Origin: Clostridium fermenticellae
GTDB lineage: Bacteria; Bacillota; Clostridia; Clostridiales; Clostridiaceae
Reading direction: 5' to 3'
Length of the DNA stretch: 64,000 bases
Assembly: GCF_003600355.1 (NCBI RefSeq)
Contig: NZ_CP032416.1
Location: 186,001 to 250,000 of the forward strand
Position numbers and translations under genes: made by a program. How positions within the stretch are numbered: position 1 is the first letter of the stretch; each line of letters starts with the position of its first letter. Positions 1-8,934 of the stretch are shown here, in pieces. The notes beneath the pieces are model-generated. The model saw only the letters and a program-made list of their open reading frames with translations. It was not told the origin of the DNA and made no database searches.

Positions 1-1
1 A

Positions 2-661
2 GAGTTGATAAAGCAGGCAGGCGTTCCTATAGCTGCTCCATCAGCTAATATATCTGGCAGACCAAGTCCAACTGATGTTGAAAGATGTATTGAGGATATG
101 GATGGAAAGGTTGACTATATACTTGGTGGAGAAATGTGTGATATAGGAGTGGAATCAACAGTAATAGATTGTACAGTAGATCCTATATGTGTATTAAGAC
201 CTGGCGGTATAACGATTGAAATGCTTAAAAGGATTGATAAAAATGCGTATATTGATCCAGCTATAATGAAAAAACCTGGTAAAGATTTTAAGCCAAAAGC
301 ACCAGGGATGAAATATAGGCATTATGCACCTAAAGCACATGTTAAAATTATTAATGGGGATTTGCAAAAAACTATTGCAAAAATCAACGAAATGATGCAA
401 AATTATATAGATGGAAATAAAAAGGTAGGAGTTATGGCTACTGATGAGACAAAATTATTATACAATAATGGGCTTGTGAAATCTCTTGGAAGTAGAAAAG
501 ATATGCTTAGTATATCTAAAAATCTGTTTGAAACTCTAAGGAGTTTTGATGATGATAATGTTGATATAATATTGTCTGAAGGATTTGAGGAAATCGGTGT
601 TGGTGTAGCTGTAATGAATAGATTAAAAAAATCAGCTGGCTTTGATATACTAACAGTTTAA
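2..661 (+). CDS. ywlC: L-threonylcarbamoyladenylate synthase (Sua5/YwlC), 5'-truncated
   Basis: Makes threonylcarbamoyl-AMP from threonine, bicarbonate and ATP for the t6A37 modification of ANN-decoding tRNAs. The reading frame is open to the window edge, so the N-terminus lies outside. What remains starts at the end of the YrdC domain, with the typical PIAAPSANISGRPSPT stretch and then a GVESTVIDCT block. The extended C-terminal Sua5 domain follows a linker containing PGMKYRHYAP, so this is the long Sua5 type rather than the short TsaC type. It lies 19 bp before a YwlE-like phosphatase, rpiB and upp, an order close to Bacillus ywlC-ywlE-ywlF-upp. The family call is firm. Confidence 0.9.
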   Translation, partial: ELIKQAGVPIAAPSANISGRPSPTDVERCIEDMDGKVDYILGGEMCDIGVESTVIDCTVDPICVLRPGGITIEMLKRIDKNAYIDPAIMKKPGKDFKPKAPGMKYRHYAPKAHVKIINGDLQKTIAKINEMMQNYIDGNKKVGVMATDETKLLYNNGLVKSLGSRKDMLSISKNLFETLRSFDDDNVDIILSEGFEEIGVGVAVMNRLKKSAGFDILTV

Positions 662-680
662 TCTTAAAAGGAGGTAGAAA

Positions 681-1139
681 ATGAAGAACATACTATTTGT
701 TTGTACAGGTAATACTTGTAGAAGTTGTATGGCAGAGGCTATTTTTAATTATTTTTGTGATATAAGTGGTTTTAAAGCTATTTCTGCTGGTTTATTTGTT
801 ATAAATGGTAGTACGACCTCCAAAAATGCAGCTGAAATTATAAAAAATAATATAAAAGAAGACATAAGGAATAGAAAAGCAGTTCAAATAAACAGGAATT
901 TATTAGAAACCTCTAAACTCGTTTTCACAATGACATCAGGTATAAAAAATATATTAAGAGAAGATTTTGCTAGGTTTAAAAACAAAATATTTACGTTAAA
1001 TGAATATGTTTCAGTGCATAGTGATATTATAGATCCATTTGGAAGTAATATTGAGGCATATGCAGAAACTTATGATCAATTAGTTTATAGTATAAAGTTA
1101 TTACTGCAAAAGTTAAAAGGAGAAGCAGGCATTTTTTGA
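681..1139 (+). CDS. ywlE: Low-molecular-weight phosphatase, probable protein-arginine phosphatase (YwlE-like)
   Basis: Cytosolic phosphatase of the LMW-PTP fold, 152 aa. The P-loop CTGNTCRS lies at residues 8-15 (nucleophile Cys8, Arg14), and the general acid is Asp118 in DPFGS. In Bacillus YwlE a Thr in this loop, in place of a bulkier aliphatic residue, selects phospho-arginine over phospho-tyrosine. The equivalent Thr12 is present here, so I infer a protein-arginine phosphatase that opposes McsB, which is encoded at 48.7 kb. The usual Pro after CRS is Cys16. An AGGAGG ribosome site precedes the ATG. It is co-directional with the upstream Sua5 gene and with rpiB. LMW-PTP family is near certain; arginine specificity is inference. 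Confidence 0.85.
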   Translation: MKNILFVCTGNTCRSCMAEAIFNYFCDISGFKAISAGLFVINGSTTSKNAAEIIKNNIKEDIRNRKAVQINRNLLETSKLVFTMTSGIKNILREDFARFKNKIFTLNEYVSVHSDIIDPFGSNIEAYAETYDQLVYSIKLLLQKLKGEAGIF

Positions 1140-1210
1140 TGCTACTATCTTCTTTTTTTGTGGACTTATAATCATTATCATAAATTTAATATTATTTGGA
1201 GGTGTTTTAT

Positions 1211-1660
1211 ATGAAAATCGCGTTAGGCAGTGATCATGCAGGATTGCCATTGAAAAAAGAGATAATAGACCATTTACATGATATAGAAGCTGAATTTGAG
1301 GATTTTGGAACCTTTACAAGTGAATCATGCGATTATCCTGATTTTGCATTAAAGGTGGCAGAGGAAGTTTCAAAGAAAAATTTTGAGTTTGGAATTTTGG
1401 TTTGCGGAACAGGAATAGGTATTAGTATAGCAGCTAATAAAGTGCCAGGTATAAGAGCTGCATTATGTAGTGATACCTTTAGTGCACATGCATGCAGAGA
1501 ACACAATGATGCAAATATTCTCGCTCTTGGACAGAGGGTAATAGGCCCAGGCCTTGCACTAGATATAGTTGATATATTTTTAAATACCAAATTTCAAGGT
1601 GGAAGACATGAGAGAAGAATAGGCAAAATAACTGATATTGAAGATAAATATTTTAAGTAA
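1211..1660 (+). CDS. rpiB: Ribose-5-phosphate isomerase B
   Basis: Interconverts ribose 5-phosphate and ribulose 5-phosphate in the non-oxidative pentose phosphate pathway; cytosolic, LacAB/RpiB family, 149 aa. Visible motifs are the N-terminal GSDHAG phosphate/ring-opening segment and the CGTGIGISIAANK block with the catalytic Cys. I use the ATG at 1211, 7-8 bases after GGAGG. A TTG 15 bases upstream overlaps that ribosome site and is unlikely. The next gene upp starts only 15 bases after the stop, so the two are probably co-transcribed. The pairing links ribose phosphate supply to PRPP-dependent pyrimidine salvage. An allose-phosphate isomerase role is possible but less likely in this context. 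Confidence 0.93.
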   Translation: MKIALGSDHAGLPLKKEIIDHLHDIEAEFEDFGTFTSESCDYPDFALKVAEEVSKKNFEFGILVCGTGIGISIAANKVPGIRAALCSDTFSAHACREHNDANILALGQRVIGPGLALDIVDIFLNTKFQGGRHERRIGKITDIEDKYFK

Positions 1661-1675
1661 TTGGAGGAGAATAAT

Positions 1676-2305
1676 ATGAGTAAATTAACACAAATATCAC
1701 ACCCATTAATATTACATAAGTTATCACTAATAAGAGATAAGAATACAGGTTCCAAAGATTTTAGAGAACTTGTAGAAGAAGTCGCAATGCTTATGGCGTA
1801 TGAGGTAACTCGTGATTTGCAGCTTGAAGAGGTTGAAATCGAAACTCCTATATGTAAAACTAAGTGTAAAATGCTTTCAGGAAAAAAAGTTGCTGTAGTT
1901 CCAATATTAAGAGCAGGACTAGGTATGGTCGGTGGAATGATAAAATTGATTCCAGCGGCTAAGGTCGGACATATAGGATTATACAGAGATGAAAAGACAT
2001 TAAAACCAGTAGAATATTTTTGCAAACTTCCACAGGATATAGAAGAAAGAGAAATAATAGTTACAGATCCTATGCTTGCAACTGGTGGATCTGCGGCAGA
2101 TGCTATAACATTACTTAAAAAAAGGGGAGCTAGAAATATAAGATTAATGTGTCTTATAGCAGCACCAGAAGGAATTAAACATGTAATGGATACACATCCG
2201 GATGTTGATATATATGTAGCTTCAGTGGATGAAAAATTAAATGACAATGGATATATAGTTCCTGGACTTGGTGATGCTGGTGATAGATTGTTTGGAACTA
2301 AATAA
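1676..2305 (+). CDS. upp: Uracil phosphoribosyltransferase
   Basis: Converts uracil plus PRPP to UMP in pyrimidine salvage; 209 aa, the normal length for the family. The PRPP-binding loop appears as [15 protein letters not shown], and the uracil-binding C-terminal segment as [18 protein letters not shown]. The ATG at 1676 is chosen because GGAGGAG lies just upstream; a TTG at 1661 would sit before that site and directly after the rpiB stop. A strong hairpin terminator begins at the stop codon, closing the ywlC-ywlE-rpiB-upp unit. Identification is secure. Confidence 0.97.
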   Translation: MSKLTQISHPLILHKLSLIRDKNTGSKDFRELVEEVAMLMAYEVTRDLQLEEVEIETPICKTKCKMLSGKKVAVVPILRAGLGMVGGMIKLIPAAKVGHIGLYRDEKTLKPVEYFCKLPQDIEEREIIVTDPMLATGGSAADAITLLKKRGARNIRLMCLIAAPEGIKHVMDTHPDVDIYVASVDEKLNDNGYIVPGLGDAGDRLFGTK

Positions 2306-2333
2306 AAACAGCGATTATTCGCTGTTTTTATTT
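2305..2333 (+). terminator. Rho-independent terminator after upp
   Basis: Ten-base perfect stem (AAAACAGCGA with TCGCTGTTTT, TTAT loop) followed by a T-rich tail. It overlaps the last base of the upp stop codon. Confidence 0.9.
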
Positions 2334-2411
2334 AGTTATAGAATCAGTCTTTTAATTATATGGTATTTGGTATAGAATAAATAAAGGATTAAAGTGTTTT
2401 TGGAGGGTATT

Positions 2412-2900
2412 ATGCAGAGAATTGATAAAAAAAATTATTATTTAGATATATGTGAGACAATACTGGAAAGAGGTACGTGCCTTAGAAGAAATTTTGCAGC
2501 CATAATAGTGAAACATGACGAGATAATATCTACAGGTTACACAGGTGCCCCTAGGGGTAGAAAAAATTGTTCTGATATTGGATACTGTAAGAGGGAAGAA
2601 TTAAAAGTGCCCAGAGGTACAAGATACGAACTTTGTAGATCTGTTCATGCAGAGCAGAATGCAATTATATCTGCAAGGCGGCAGGATATGCTAGATTCAA
2701 CAATTTATCTTGTTGGAAAGGAAAATAAGACTCAAGAATATGTACATAATGCGTCTCCATGTTCATTGTGCAAGAGGTTTATAATAAATGCTGGTATTAA
2801 GAAGGTTATAATAAGGGAGTCAAAGACTGATTACAGAGAGATAGATGTTAGTGAATGGATTGAAAATGATGAATCATTAACAGGAGAAACTGTATATTAA
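2412..2900 (+). CDS. comEB: Deoxycytidylate deaminase family protein (ComEB-like)
   Basis: Zinc-dependent deaminase of the dCMP/ComEB family, 162 aa, expected to convert dCMP to dUMP and so feed thymidylate synthesis. The zinc site is complete: SVHAEQNAI (His and catalytic Glu) and PCSLC (two Cys ligands). An extra Cys-rich insert CSDIGYC before the HAE motif is typical of dCMP deaminases. The ATG at 2412 follows GGAGGG by four bases; a TTG at 2394 lies upstream of that site. ThyX, the user of dUMP, is encoded at 59.6 kb. Confidence is high for the family; whether it deaminates dCMP only is not visible. Confidence 0.88.
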   Translation: MQRIDKKNYYLDICETILERGTCLRRNFAAIIVKHDEIISTGYTGAPRGRKNCSDIGYCKREELKVPRGTRYELCRSVHAEQNAIISARRQDMLDSTIYLVGKENKTQEYVHNASPCSLCKRFIINAGIKKVIIRESKTDYREIDVSEWIENDESLTGETVY

Positions 2901-2953
2901 GAAAAATTAATTTCATTAGGCACAATCTTTGATTAGTTAGAAGGATGATTTAT

Positions 2954-3982
2954 ATGGATAATTTATATATTTTGGCAGCTTTCGCAGTAGTATTTTCTGC
3001 ACTGTTCACTCCCATAGTTAAAAGAATTGCTATATCAATAAATGTAATTGATGTACCAAAGGATGATAGAAGAGTGCATAAAAAACCAATTCCATTACTT
3101 GGAGGACTAGCGATCTATTTTTCTTTTATATTTACAATTATTTTAAAAGCAGGAGCACTTACATCTCAAGAAAAGGGAATAATTATAGGAGCTACTATAA
3201 TAGTTATAGGTGGTTTTTTAGATGACAAATTTGATTTAAAACCATGGCAAAAACTATTATTTCAGCTTGGGGCATCAATAGCGCTGATACTATATGGAGT
3301 AATGATATTTCGTATAACTAATCCTATAGCGAATTCTAATCTATATATAAATGTAAAAGTATTTTCTATACCACTTACTATTATATGGGTAGTTGGAATT
3401 ACAAATGCTCTTAATCTTATCGATGGACTTGATGGTCTGGCAGCTGGAGTAGCATTTATATCATGTATAACAATACTTATAATAGCATTATTAAATTCAA
3501 GAATAGAAGCTTCTGTACTTACTAGCATATTAGCTGGTTCTATTTTAGGATTTTTGCCTTATAATTTCAACCCGGCATCTATATTTATGGGGGATACTGG
3601 GGCACAACTATTAGGATTTTTATTAGCAGCAATATCAATAGAAGGGGCCGTTAAATCTGCTGCAGCATTTGCTATAGCAGTTCCAATTCTCGCACTTGGC
3701 ATACCAATCTATGATACACTTTTTGCTGTAATAAGAAGAAAGATAAATGGTAAACCGATAATGCAGGCCGATAAGGGACACCTTCATCATAGATTGCTTG
3801 CTATGGGACTTAGCCAAAAACAGGTTGTGATGATAATGTATTTTATAAGTGCAGTACTTGGAACATTTGCGGTAATAGCTATGCAGGTAAATAGTCAGAG
3901 GTCATATTTTTTGCTTTTAATAGTTATGATTATATTGATAATTACAGCGTGGAAATGCGGCTTTTTTAAGCACAGGGAATAG
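2954..3982 (+). CDS. tagO: Polyprenyl-phosphate N-acetylglucosamine-1-phosphate transferase (TagO/WecA family)
   Basis: Multi-spanning membrane enzyme of the MraY/WecA glycosyltransferase-4 family, 342 aa. It starts lipid-linked glycan (teichoic acid or surface polysaccharide) synthesis by moving GlcNAc-1-P to undecaprenyl phosphate. Diagnostic motifs in order are DRRVHKKPIPLLGG, DDKFDLKPWQK, NALNLIDGLDGL, FMGDTGAQLLG and the late HLHHRLL, which is characteristic of WecA/TagO rather than MraY. I start at the ATG at 2954, which has AAGG at usable spacing; an ATG at 2945 abuts it. The next gene is the UDP-GlcNAc 2-epimerase, whose ManNAc product commonly enters the linkage unit built by TagO. 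Confidence 0.9.
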   Translation: MDNLYILAAFAVVFSALFTPIVKRIAISINVIDVPKDDRRVHKKPIPLLGGLAIYFSFIFTIILKAGALTSQEKGIIIGATIIVIGGFLDDKFDLKPWQKLLFQLGASIALILYGVMIFRITNPIANSNLYINVKVFSIPLTIIWVVGITNALNLIDGLDGLAAGVAFISCITILIIALLNSRIEASVLTSILAGSILGFLPYNFNPASIFMGDTGAQLLGFLLAAISIEGAVKSAAAFAIAVPILALGIPIYDTLFAVIRRKINGKPIMQADKGHLHHRLLAMGLSQKQVVMIMYFISAVLGTFAVIAMQVNSQRSYFLLLIVMIILIITAWKCGFFKHRE

Positions 3983-4039
3983 ATTATGAAAAATTTTTTA
4001 GTTGATGATTTTATTTATGTATAAGATGGAGGTAATTGT

Positions 4040-5188
4040 ATGGATAGAATTAAAATAATAACAATATTCGGAACCAGACCTGAGGCTATAAAGATGGCTC
4101 CACTAGTAAAAAAAATGAGAAAAAAACCATGTATAGAAAGTAAAATATGTGTAACTGCACAGCATAGACAGATGTTGGATCAGGTACTTAATTTATTTGA
4201 TATAGAACCTGACTTTGATCTAAATGTAATGAAGGATAAACAGAGTCTTACGGGAATAACAAGCAGAGTACTGATTGGACTAGAGGAAATATTCAAAAGT
4301 GAAAAACCTGATCTGGTTTTAGTTCATGGCGATACAACAACAACGTTTGCAGGAGCACTGGCTGCCTTTTATCAAAAAATTAGAGTTGGTCATGTTGAAG
4401 CTGGACTTAGAACATATGATAAATATTTTCCATTTCCAGAGGAGATGAACAGAAAACTTACGGGAGCTATAGCAGATATGCACTTTGCGCCGACTTTGGG
4501 ATCAAAGCAAAATCTTTTAAGGGAAGGTGTAAATGAAAATAATATATATATAACAGGGAATACAGTAATAGATGCTATGGAATTTACGGTAGATAATAAT
4601 TACACATTTAACAATAAAGAGTTAAATAATATTAAATTTGATAGAAGAAAAGTTATAATGGTAACAGCGCATAGACGTGAGAATTGGGGAGATGGTATTA
4701 AAAATATCTGTAAGGCACTTAAAAGTATTATAGAAGAAAATAAGGATACGGAATTAGTATATTTGGTTCATTTAAATCCTGTTGTGAGGGATACTGTTTA
4801 TAGTATACTTGGTAATGTAGATAGGGTTCACTTACTTGAACCACTTGATACAAAGGAAACTCATAATTTAATGAATAAGTGCTATATGATTATGACTGAT
4901 TCTGGTGGACTCCAGGAGGAGGCCCCACATCTTGGTAAACCTGTATTGGTACTTAGAAATGTTACGGAAAGACCGGAAGCGGTAAAAGCCGGGACTGTAA
5001 AACTTGTAGGAACAGATTTTAATAAAATAGTTGAATGTGCAAATGAACTCATAAGAGATAAGGATGAATATCAAAAAATGAGTAGAGCAATAAATCCATA
5101 TGGAGATGGCAAGGCTTCATCTAGAATCGTAAAAGCTATATTACAATATTTTAATATTGAGCATGGAGAATTTAAAGAATTTAACTAG
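4040..5188 (+). CDS. wecB: UDP-N-acetylglucosamine 2-epimerase (non-hydrolysing)
   Basis: Interconverts UDP-GlcNAc and UDP-ManNAc for teichoic acid linkage units or capsule; GT-B fold, 382 aa, the usual length. Signature stretches include GTRPEAIKMAPL at the N-terminus, HGDTTTTFAGALAAF, GHVEAGLRT, VTAHRRENWG and DSGGLQEEAP, the last contributing nucleotide binding. GGAGG lies nine bases before the ATG. It is paired with the tagO-like gene upstream and closed by a terminator whose stem contains the stop codon. The same gene order next to thiolase and the ATP synthase is known from Clostridium acetobutylicum. Called mnaA in Bacillus. Confidence 0.95.
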   Translation: MDRIKIITIFGTRPEAIKMAPLVKKMRKKPCIESKICVTAQHRQMLDQVLNLFDIEPDFDLNVMKDKQSLTGITSRVLIGLEEIFKSEKPDLVLVHGDTTTTFAGALAAFYQKIRVGHVEAGLRTYDKYFPFPEEMNRKLTGAIADMHFAPTLGSKQNLLREGVNENNIYITGNTVIDAMEFTVDNNYTFNNKELNNIKFDRRKVIMVTAHRRENWGDGIKNICKALKSIIEENKDTELVYLVHLNPVVRDTVYSILGNVDRVHLLEPLDTKETHNLMNKCYMIMTDSGGLQEEAPHLGKPVLVLRNVTERPEAVKAGTVKLVGTDFNKIVECANELIRDKDEYQKMSRAINPYGDGKASSRIVKAILQYFNIEHGEFKEFN

Positions 5189-5217
5189 AGGCAATGCTTC
5201 TAGTTTATATTTTTTAA
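5183..5217 (+). terminator. Terminator after wecB
   Basis: Inverted repeat AACTAGA/TCTAGTT around a nine-base loop, then a T-rich run. The wecB stop codon is inside the 5' arm. Confidence 0.8.
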
Positions 5218-5254
5218 TTTTTTAAAAAAGTTTGTCTTATTTTTAACAAAAACA

Positions 5255-5283
5255 TTGATAAAAATTTAATTATCAAGTATAAT
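5255..5283 (+). promoter_or_regulatory. Vegetative promoter of thiolase
   Basis: TTGATA, exactly 17 bases, then TATAAT, with an AT-rich upstream region. It leaves a 5' leader of about 110 bases before the thiolase ATG. The layout resembles the strong clostridial thl promoter described for C. acetobutylicum. Confidence 0.85.
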
Positions 5284-5400
5284 TAAGTAGTAGAGAAAAG
5301 GTTACCAATTAAAGATTTTACTTTTAATTAACAATATTTATCGATTAATTATATATTACTTTATCATGTAAAAAAATTTTATTTTTAGGAGGATTTTTTT

Positions 5401-6579
5401 ATGAAAGATGTAGTTATAGTAAGTGCTGTTAGAACAGCAATAGGCAAATTTGGAGGAACTTTAAAAAATACACCAACAACAGAGCTTGGATCAATAGTAA
5501 TAAAAGAAGCTATAAAAAGAGCTGGAATTAAACCAGGTGATGTCGACGAGGTAATGATGGGAAATGTGCTTCAAGCAGGAGAAGGACAAAATCCAACTAG
5601 AATAGCTTCATTAAGAGCAGGAGTACCAGATACAGTACCAGCTTTCACTCTTAATAAATTATGTGGATCAGGAATGAGAACAGTTATATTGGCAGCCCAA
5701 GAAATAAAAGCAGGTGACGGAGATGTATTTGTAGTAGGTGGAATGGAAAATATGTCAAGAGCACCATATATACTTACAGGAGCTAGATGGGGTTATAGAA
5801 TGGGCGAATCCAAGATATATGACCATATGTTAGCTGATGGATTATTCGATGCAATTAACAATTATCATATGGGAGTGACTGCAGAGAATATAGCAGAACA
5901 ATGGCATATAACTAGAGAAGATCAGGACAAGTTCGCCCTGGAATCTCAGAAGAAATCTCAAGCAGCCATAGAAGCAGGAAGATTTAAGGATGAAATAGTT
6001 CCAGTAACAATAAAGAATAGAAAGGGAGATATTGTATTTGATACAGATGAATTCCCTAGATTTGGTTCAACATTAGAAGCACTTGCAAAATTAAAACCAT
6101 CATTTAAAAAAGATGGAACGGTTACAGCTGGAAACTCATCAGGTATAAATGATTCAGCAGCAGCATTGGTTGTTATGAGTGCTGACAAAGCGAAAGAATT
6201 AGGTGTTAAACCACTTGCTAAAATAGTATCATATGGAACAGCAGGATTAGATCCAAAGATAATGGGATATGGTCCATATTATGCAACTAAAAATGCACTT
6301 GCTAAAACAGATTTAACAATAGACGACATGGAATTGATAGAATTAAATGAAGCATTTGCATCTCAAAGTTTGGCAGTTTCAAGAGATTTAAAACTTGATA
6401 TGAGTAAAGTTAATGTAAATGGAGGAGCAATATCACTTGGTCATCCAGTAGGAGCATCAGGAGCAAGAATATTGGTAACATTACTTTATGAAATGGAAAA
6501 GAGAAATTGCAAGAGAGGACTCGCAACTCTTTGCATAGGTGGTGGAATGGGTGCTGCCACAATAGTTGAGCGTTTATAG
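5401..6579 (+). CDS. thlA: Acetyl-CoA acetyltransferase (thiolase)
   Basis: Condenses two acetyl-CoA to acetoacetyl-CoA, the entry step to C4 acids and alcohols in clostridia; 392 aa, biosynthetic thiolase II type. Catalytic residues are visible: nucleophile Cys88 in NKLCGSGM, the histidine in [14 protein letters not shown], and the second cysteine in [17 protein letters not shown] stands just before the ATG. It is monocistronic, with its own promoter upstream and terminator downstream. Codon choice is strongly biased to A-ending codons, as expected for a highly expressed enzyme. Family assignment is certain; degradative use is possible but less likely. Confidence 0.97.
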   Translation: MKDVVIVSAVRTAIGKFGGTLKNTPTTELGSIVIKEAIKRAGIKPGDVDEVMMGNVLQAGEGQNPTRIASLRAGVPDTVPAFTLNKLCGSGMRTVILAAQEIKAGDGDVFVVGGMENMSRAPYILTGARWGYRMGESKIYDHMLADGLFDAINNYHMGVTAENIAEQWHITREDQDKFALESQKKSQAAIEAGRFKDEIVPVTIKNRKGDIVFDTDEFPRFGSTLEALAKLKPSFKKDGTVTAGNSSGINDSAAALVVMSADKAKELGVKPLAKIVSYGTAGLDPKIMGYGPYYATKNALAKTDLTIDDMELIELNEAFASQSLAVSRDLKLDMSKVNVNGGAISLGHPVGASGARILVTLLYEMEKRNCKRGLATLCIGGGMGAATIVERL

Positions 6580-6612
6580 GCTTAACATATTACAGCATAA
6601 TAACAAATGATA

Positions 6613-6659
6613 AAACAAAGTAGACACATATTTATATTTTAGTGTCTGCTTTGTTTTTG
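6613..6659 (+). terminator. Terminator after thiolase
   Basis: Fifteen-base stem with one T-G pair (AAACAAAGTAGACAC with GTGTCTGCTTTGTTT), AT-only loop, followed by Ts. Confidence 0.88.
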
Positions 6660-7034
6660 TATGTGATTTAATTAGAATATAATAAAAAAAATTGAATGAT
6701 ACTTTTAAGTTAAATTAGGTAGTATTGAGTAGAAAATACAAGAAATATGAAATATAAAATAAAAGAAAACGTTTTTGTAAAGTATATGAAAATCAGAAAA
6801 AACTTGCTATAATATACTTGTTTGATCATAAATTCTGAAAAATATAATATTTATATAAAATTTATAGTTTTGTTAAGCATTTGATATAATATATTATAAT
6901 AAAGCGGTTAAAATAAAAAAAGGTAGGTATTTTAACAAAAAATTAAACTTTTAGATTATATTTTAAAGATATATAATTATTATCAACCATTTTTATAGAT
7001 AAGATAAAAAAACTTCTTTTCGGAGGAAATGACT
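6660..7034 (+). promoter_or_regulatory. Upstream region of the ATP synthase operon with two extended -10 elements
   Basis: This AT-rich 375-base gap has no credible gene. Two sequences fit the extended -10 form TGnTATAAT: TGCTATAAT at 6805-6813 and TGATATAAT at 6882-6890. Neither has a good -35 at 17 bases. Either could start the operon transcript; the second would leave a leader of about 140 bases. No riboswitch or clear operator was recognised. Confidence 0.5.
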
Positions 7035-7409
7035 TTGAACAAGGATATTTTGAGTATGGTAAAGGGCGTTGCTACAATTAATATTATAATAGGAATTATA
7101 CTAACAGTTATTGTACAGATAATATTTAAAAGATATGGTCTCTTTGTGCTTGTTGGAATGATTATAGCAATACTTAATTTCTTTATAAATTGTGTGTTAA
7201 GTGATTTTGTTACAACAAAATTACAACATATTTCTGCAATTTTTTATACTGCAAATTTTATTTTGAGAGTTGTATTAGCAGCTGGAATAGGGTATCTTAT
7301 ATTTGAGTACAATAAATATAATTTGGCAGCATACCTATTTGGATATACTTCCCACATTGTGGGATTATATATATACACAAGCTTTAAAAATAGTCATAAT
7401 AATCTATAA
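7035..7409 (+). CDS. atpI: ATP synthase subunit I (AtpI-like membrane protein)
   Basis: Small hydrophobic protein, about 124 aa with four predicted membrane helices, heading the F-ATPase operon. AtpI-family proteins are thought to help c-ring assembly or Mg2+/Ca2+ handling and are not part of the final enzyme. Sequence similarity in this family is weak, so the call rests on size, membrane topology and position directly before atpB. I choose the TTG at 7035, eight bases after GGAGG; an ATG at 7029 is only two bases from that site and is less likely. Confidence 0.8.
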   Translation: MNKDILSMVKGVATINIIIGIILTVIVQIIFKRYGLFVLVGMIIAILNFFINCVLSDFVTTKLQHISAIFYTANFILRVVLAAGIGYLIFEYNKYNLAAYLFGYTSHIVGLYIYTSFKNSHNNL

Positions 7410-7423
7410 AAGGATGTGATGAA

Positions 7424-8113
7424 GTGGAAACTTTCGAGCCATTGTTTACAATAGCTATTGGAGGATTAAAAATAGGTATAACCTCCAGTATTATTGTCCA
7501 ATGGATTATAATTATTGCTTTATTGATATTAGCGAAGTTTTTTACTGCTAATATGAAAAAAATACCTAATAAAAAACAAAGCGGTGTTGAAATTCTTGTT
7601 GGATTTCTAAATAATTTTGTTAAGGGAAATATGGGAGAAGAATATGTAAATTATATTCCCTATATCGGAACTTTAGGAGTATACATTATTGTCATGAATA
7701 TTGTTCCGGCATCATTTGGAATAGCAGCACCAACAGAAGATTTAAGTGTAGCAGCAGGATTGGCTATTATAAGTTTTGTACTAATTCAGACTAATGCAAT
7801 AAAAAAAGGTGGAGTTAGAGGCTATTTGTTAAAGTATGCTCAGCCCGCTATACCATTATTACCACTCAACATTATAGAGAGGATAGTTCTTCCTGTATCA
7901 TTGAGTCTCCGACTTTTTGGAAATATGGTTGCTGGAGCTGTAATTATCTCCATGGTATATAAAGGATTGGCAGGTATGGCTTGGTTTAGCCAATTTATAA
8001 TACCAATTCCTTTACATGCTTTCTTTGATTTATTTGATGGCTCAATACAAATGATAGTATTCGTTATGTTAACAATGATGAATATAAAAGTAGTAGCAGA
8101 AAATGAATTTTAA
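7424..8113 (+). CDS. atpB: ATP synthase subunit a
   Basis: Membrane stator subunit of F0 that forms the ion half-channels against the c-ring; 229 aa. The essential arginine is Arg163 in SLSLRLFGNMVAG. Five to six hydrophobic helices are visible. The start is GTG behind AAAGGATGTGAT. It follows atpI by 14 bases and precedes the c subunit by 30 bases, the standard order. Nothing unusual was seen in the conserved C-terminal helix pair. Confidence 0.96.
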   Translation: METFEPLFTIAIGGLKIGITSSIIVQWIIIIALLILAKFFTANMKKIPNKKQSGVEILVGFLNNFVKGNMGEEYVNYIPYIGTLGVYIIVMNIVPASFGIAAPTEDLSVAAGLAIISFVLIQTNAIKKGGVRGYLLKYAQPAIPLLPLNIIERIVLPVSLSLRLFGNMVAGAVIISMVYKGLAGMAWFSQFIIPIPLHAFFDLFDGSIQMIVFVMLTMMNIKVVAENEF

Positions 8114-8143
8114 TATTATTTTATTTAAGGAGGATTTTTTATT

Positions 8144-8389
8144 ATGAATTTGGATGCACAATCATTTATAAAAGGTATGGCAGCAATAGGTGCAGGTTTA
8201 GCTGCTATTGGATGCTTAGGTGGAGGTATTGGAGTTGGTACTGCTGCTGGTAAGGCAGTTGAAGGAGTTTCAAGACAACCAGAGGCAAGTGGTAAAATAT
8301 TAAGTACATTCTTTGTAAGTGCAGCTTTATCAGAGGTAACAGCTATCTATAGTTTACTTATAGGTCTTATTTTGGTATTTAAAGTTTGA
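8144..8389 (+). CDS. atpE: ATP synthase subunit c
   Basis: Proteolipid of the rotor ring, 81 aa, two membrane helices joined by the polar RQPEA loop (residues 44-48). The ion-binding carboxylate is Glu64. In Na+-type rings (Ilyobacter numbering) Gln32 and Ser66 coordinate sodium; here the equivalent residues are Val31 and Val65, so the usual Na+ ligand set is missing and proton coupling is inferred. The ribosome site AAGGAGG is strong, as expected for a subunit needed in many copies. Confidence 0.97.
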   Translation: MNLDAQSFIKGMAAIGAGLAAIGCLGGGIGVGTAAGKAVEGVSRQPEASGKILSTFFVSAALSEVTAIYSLLIGLILVFKV

Positions 8390-8452
8390 TTTGAATCAGT
8401 CAGTATGCCCTCATCGGTTTACATATTTTTAGAGGGGAGGATTAAAAGTTAG

Positions 8453-8932
8453 ATGAAAATCGATTTAGGAACGATTATTATAACTATAATAAATTTCGGT
8501 ATATTGTATCTTATCCTGGCGCATTTTTTCTTTAAACCTGTTAATAATGTTTTAGATAATAGAACTGAAGAAATTACCTCGAAAATCAAAAATGCTGATG
8601 ATAATGAAAAGAAATCTCAACAGTTGTTAGCACAGCATCAGGAATTACTTAAAGATTCAAAAAAAGAAGGCAAGGGTATAGTAGCAGAATATAGAAATAA
8701 AGCGCAGAAAACTTCTGATGACATAATAAAAGATGCTGAACGCGAGGCTCAACTTATTATATCCCGAGCTAAAACAGAAGCTAAAAGAGAGAAAGAGAAA
8801 GCAGAAGCCGAAATAAAAGGTCAAGTCGTAGATCTTGCTGTGTTGGTTTCTTCAAAAGCATTAGAAGAATCAATAGATAATGATCAGCACAGGAAGCTTA
8901 TTAAAGATTTTATAGCTAAGGTAGGTATCTAA
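8453..8932 (+). CDS. atpF: ATP synthase subunit b
   Basis: Peripheral stalk subunit, 159 aa. One N-terminal membrane helix (about residues 5-27) is followed by a long charged coiled coil rich in Lys, Glu and Ala, ending in a delta-binding region. A GAGGGGAGG ribosome site lies about 13 bases before the ATG. The 64-base gap after atpE holds no terminator. atpH begins two bases after the stop, indicating translational coupling. Confidence 0.95.
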   Translation: MKIDLGTIIITIINFGILYLILAHFFFKPVNNVLDNRTEEITSKIKNADDNEKKSQQLLAQHQELLKDSKKEGKGIVAEYRNKAQKTSDDIIKDAEREAQLIISRAKTEAKREKEKAEAEIKGQVVDLAVLVSSKALEESIDNDQHRKLIKDFIAKVGI

Positions 8933-8934
8933 CT

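Noticed and set aside
1594..2247. Open frame of 217 codons antisense to rpiB/upp
   Set aside because: It mirrors the upp codon pattern, has no ribosome site and shows a low-complexity Ser/Ile composition; upp itself is unmistakable.
6761..6780. cre-like sequence AAAACGTTTT upstream of the ATP synthase operon
   Set aside because: Matches only the core of a CcpA site, with several mismatches in the outer bases; too weak to call.
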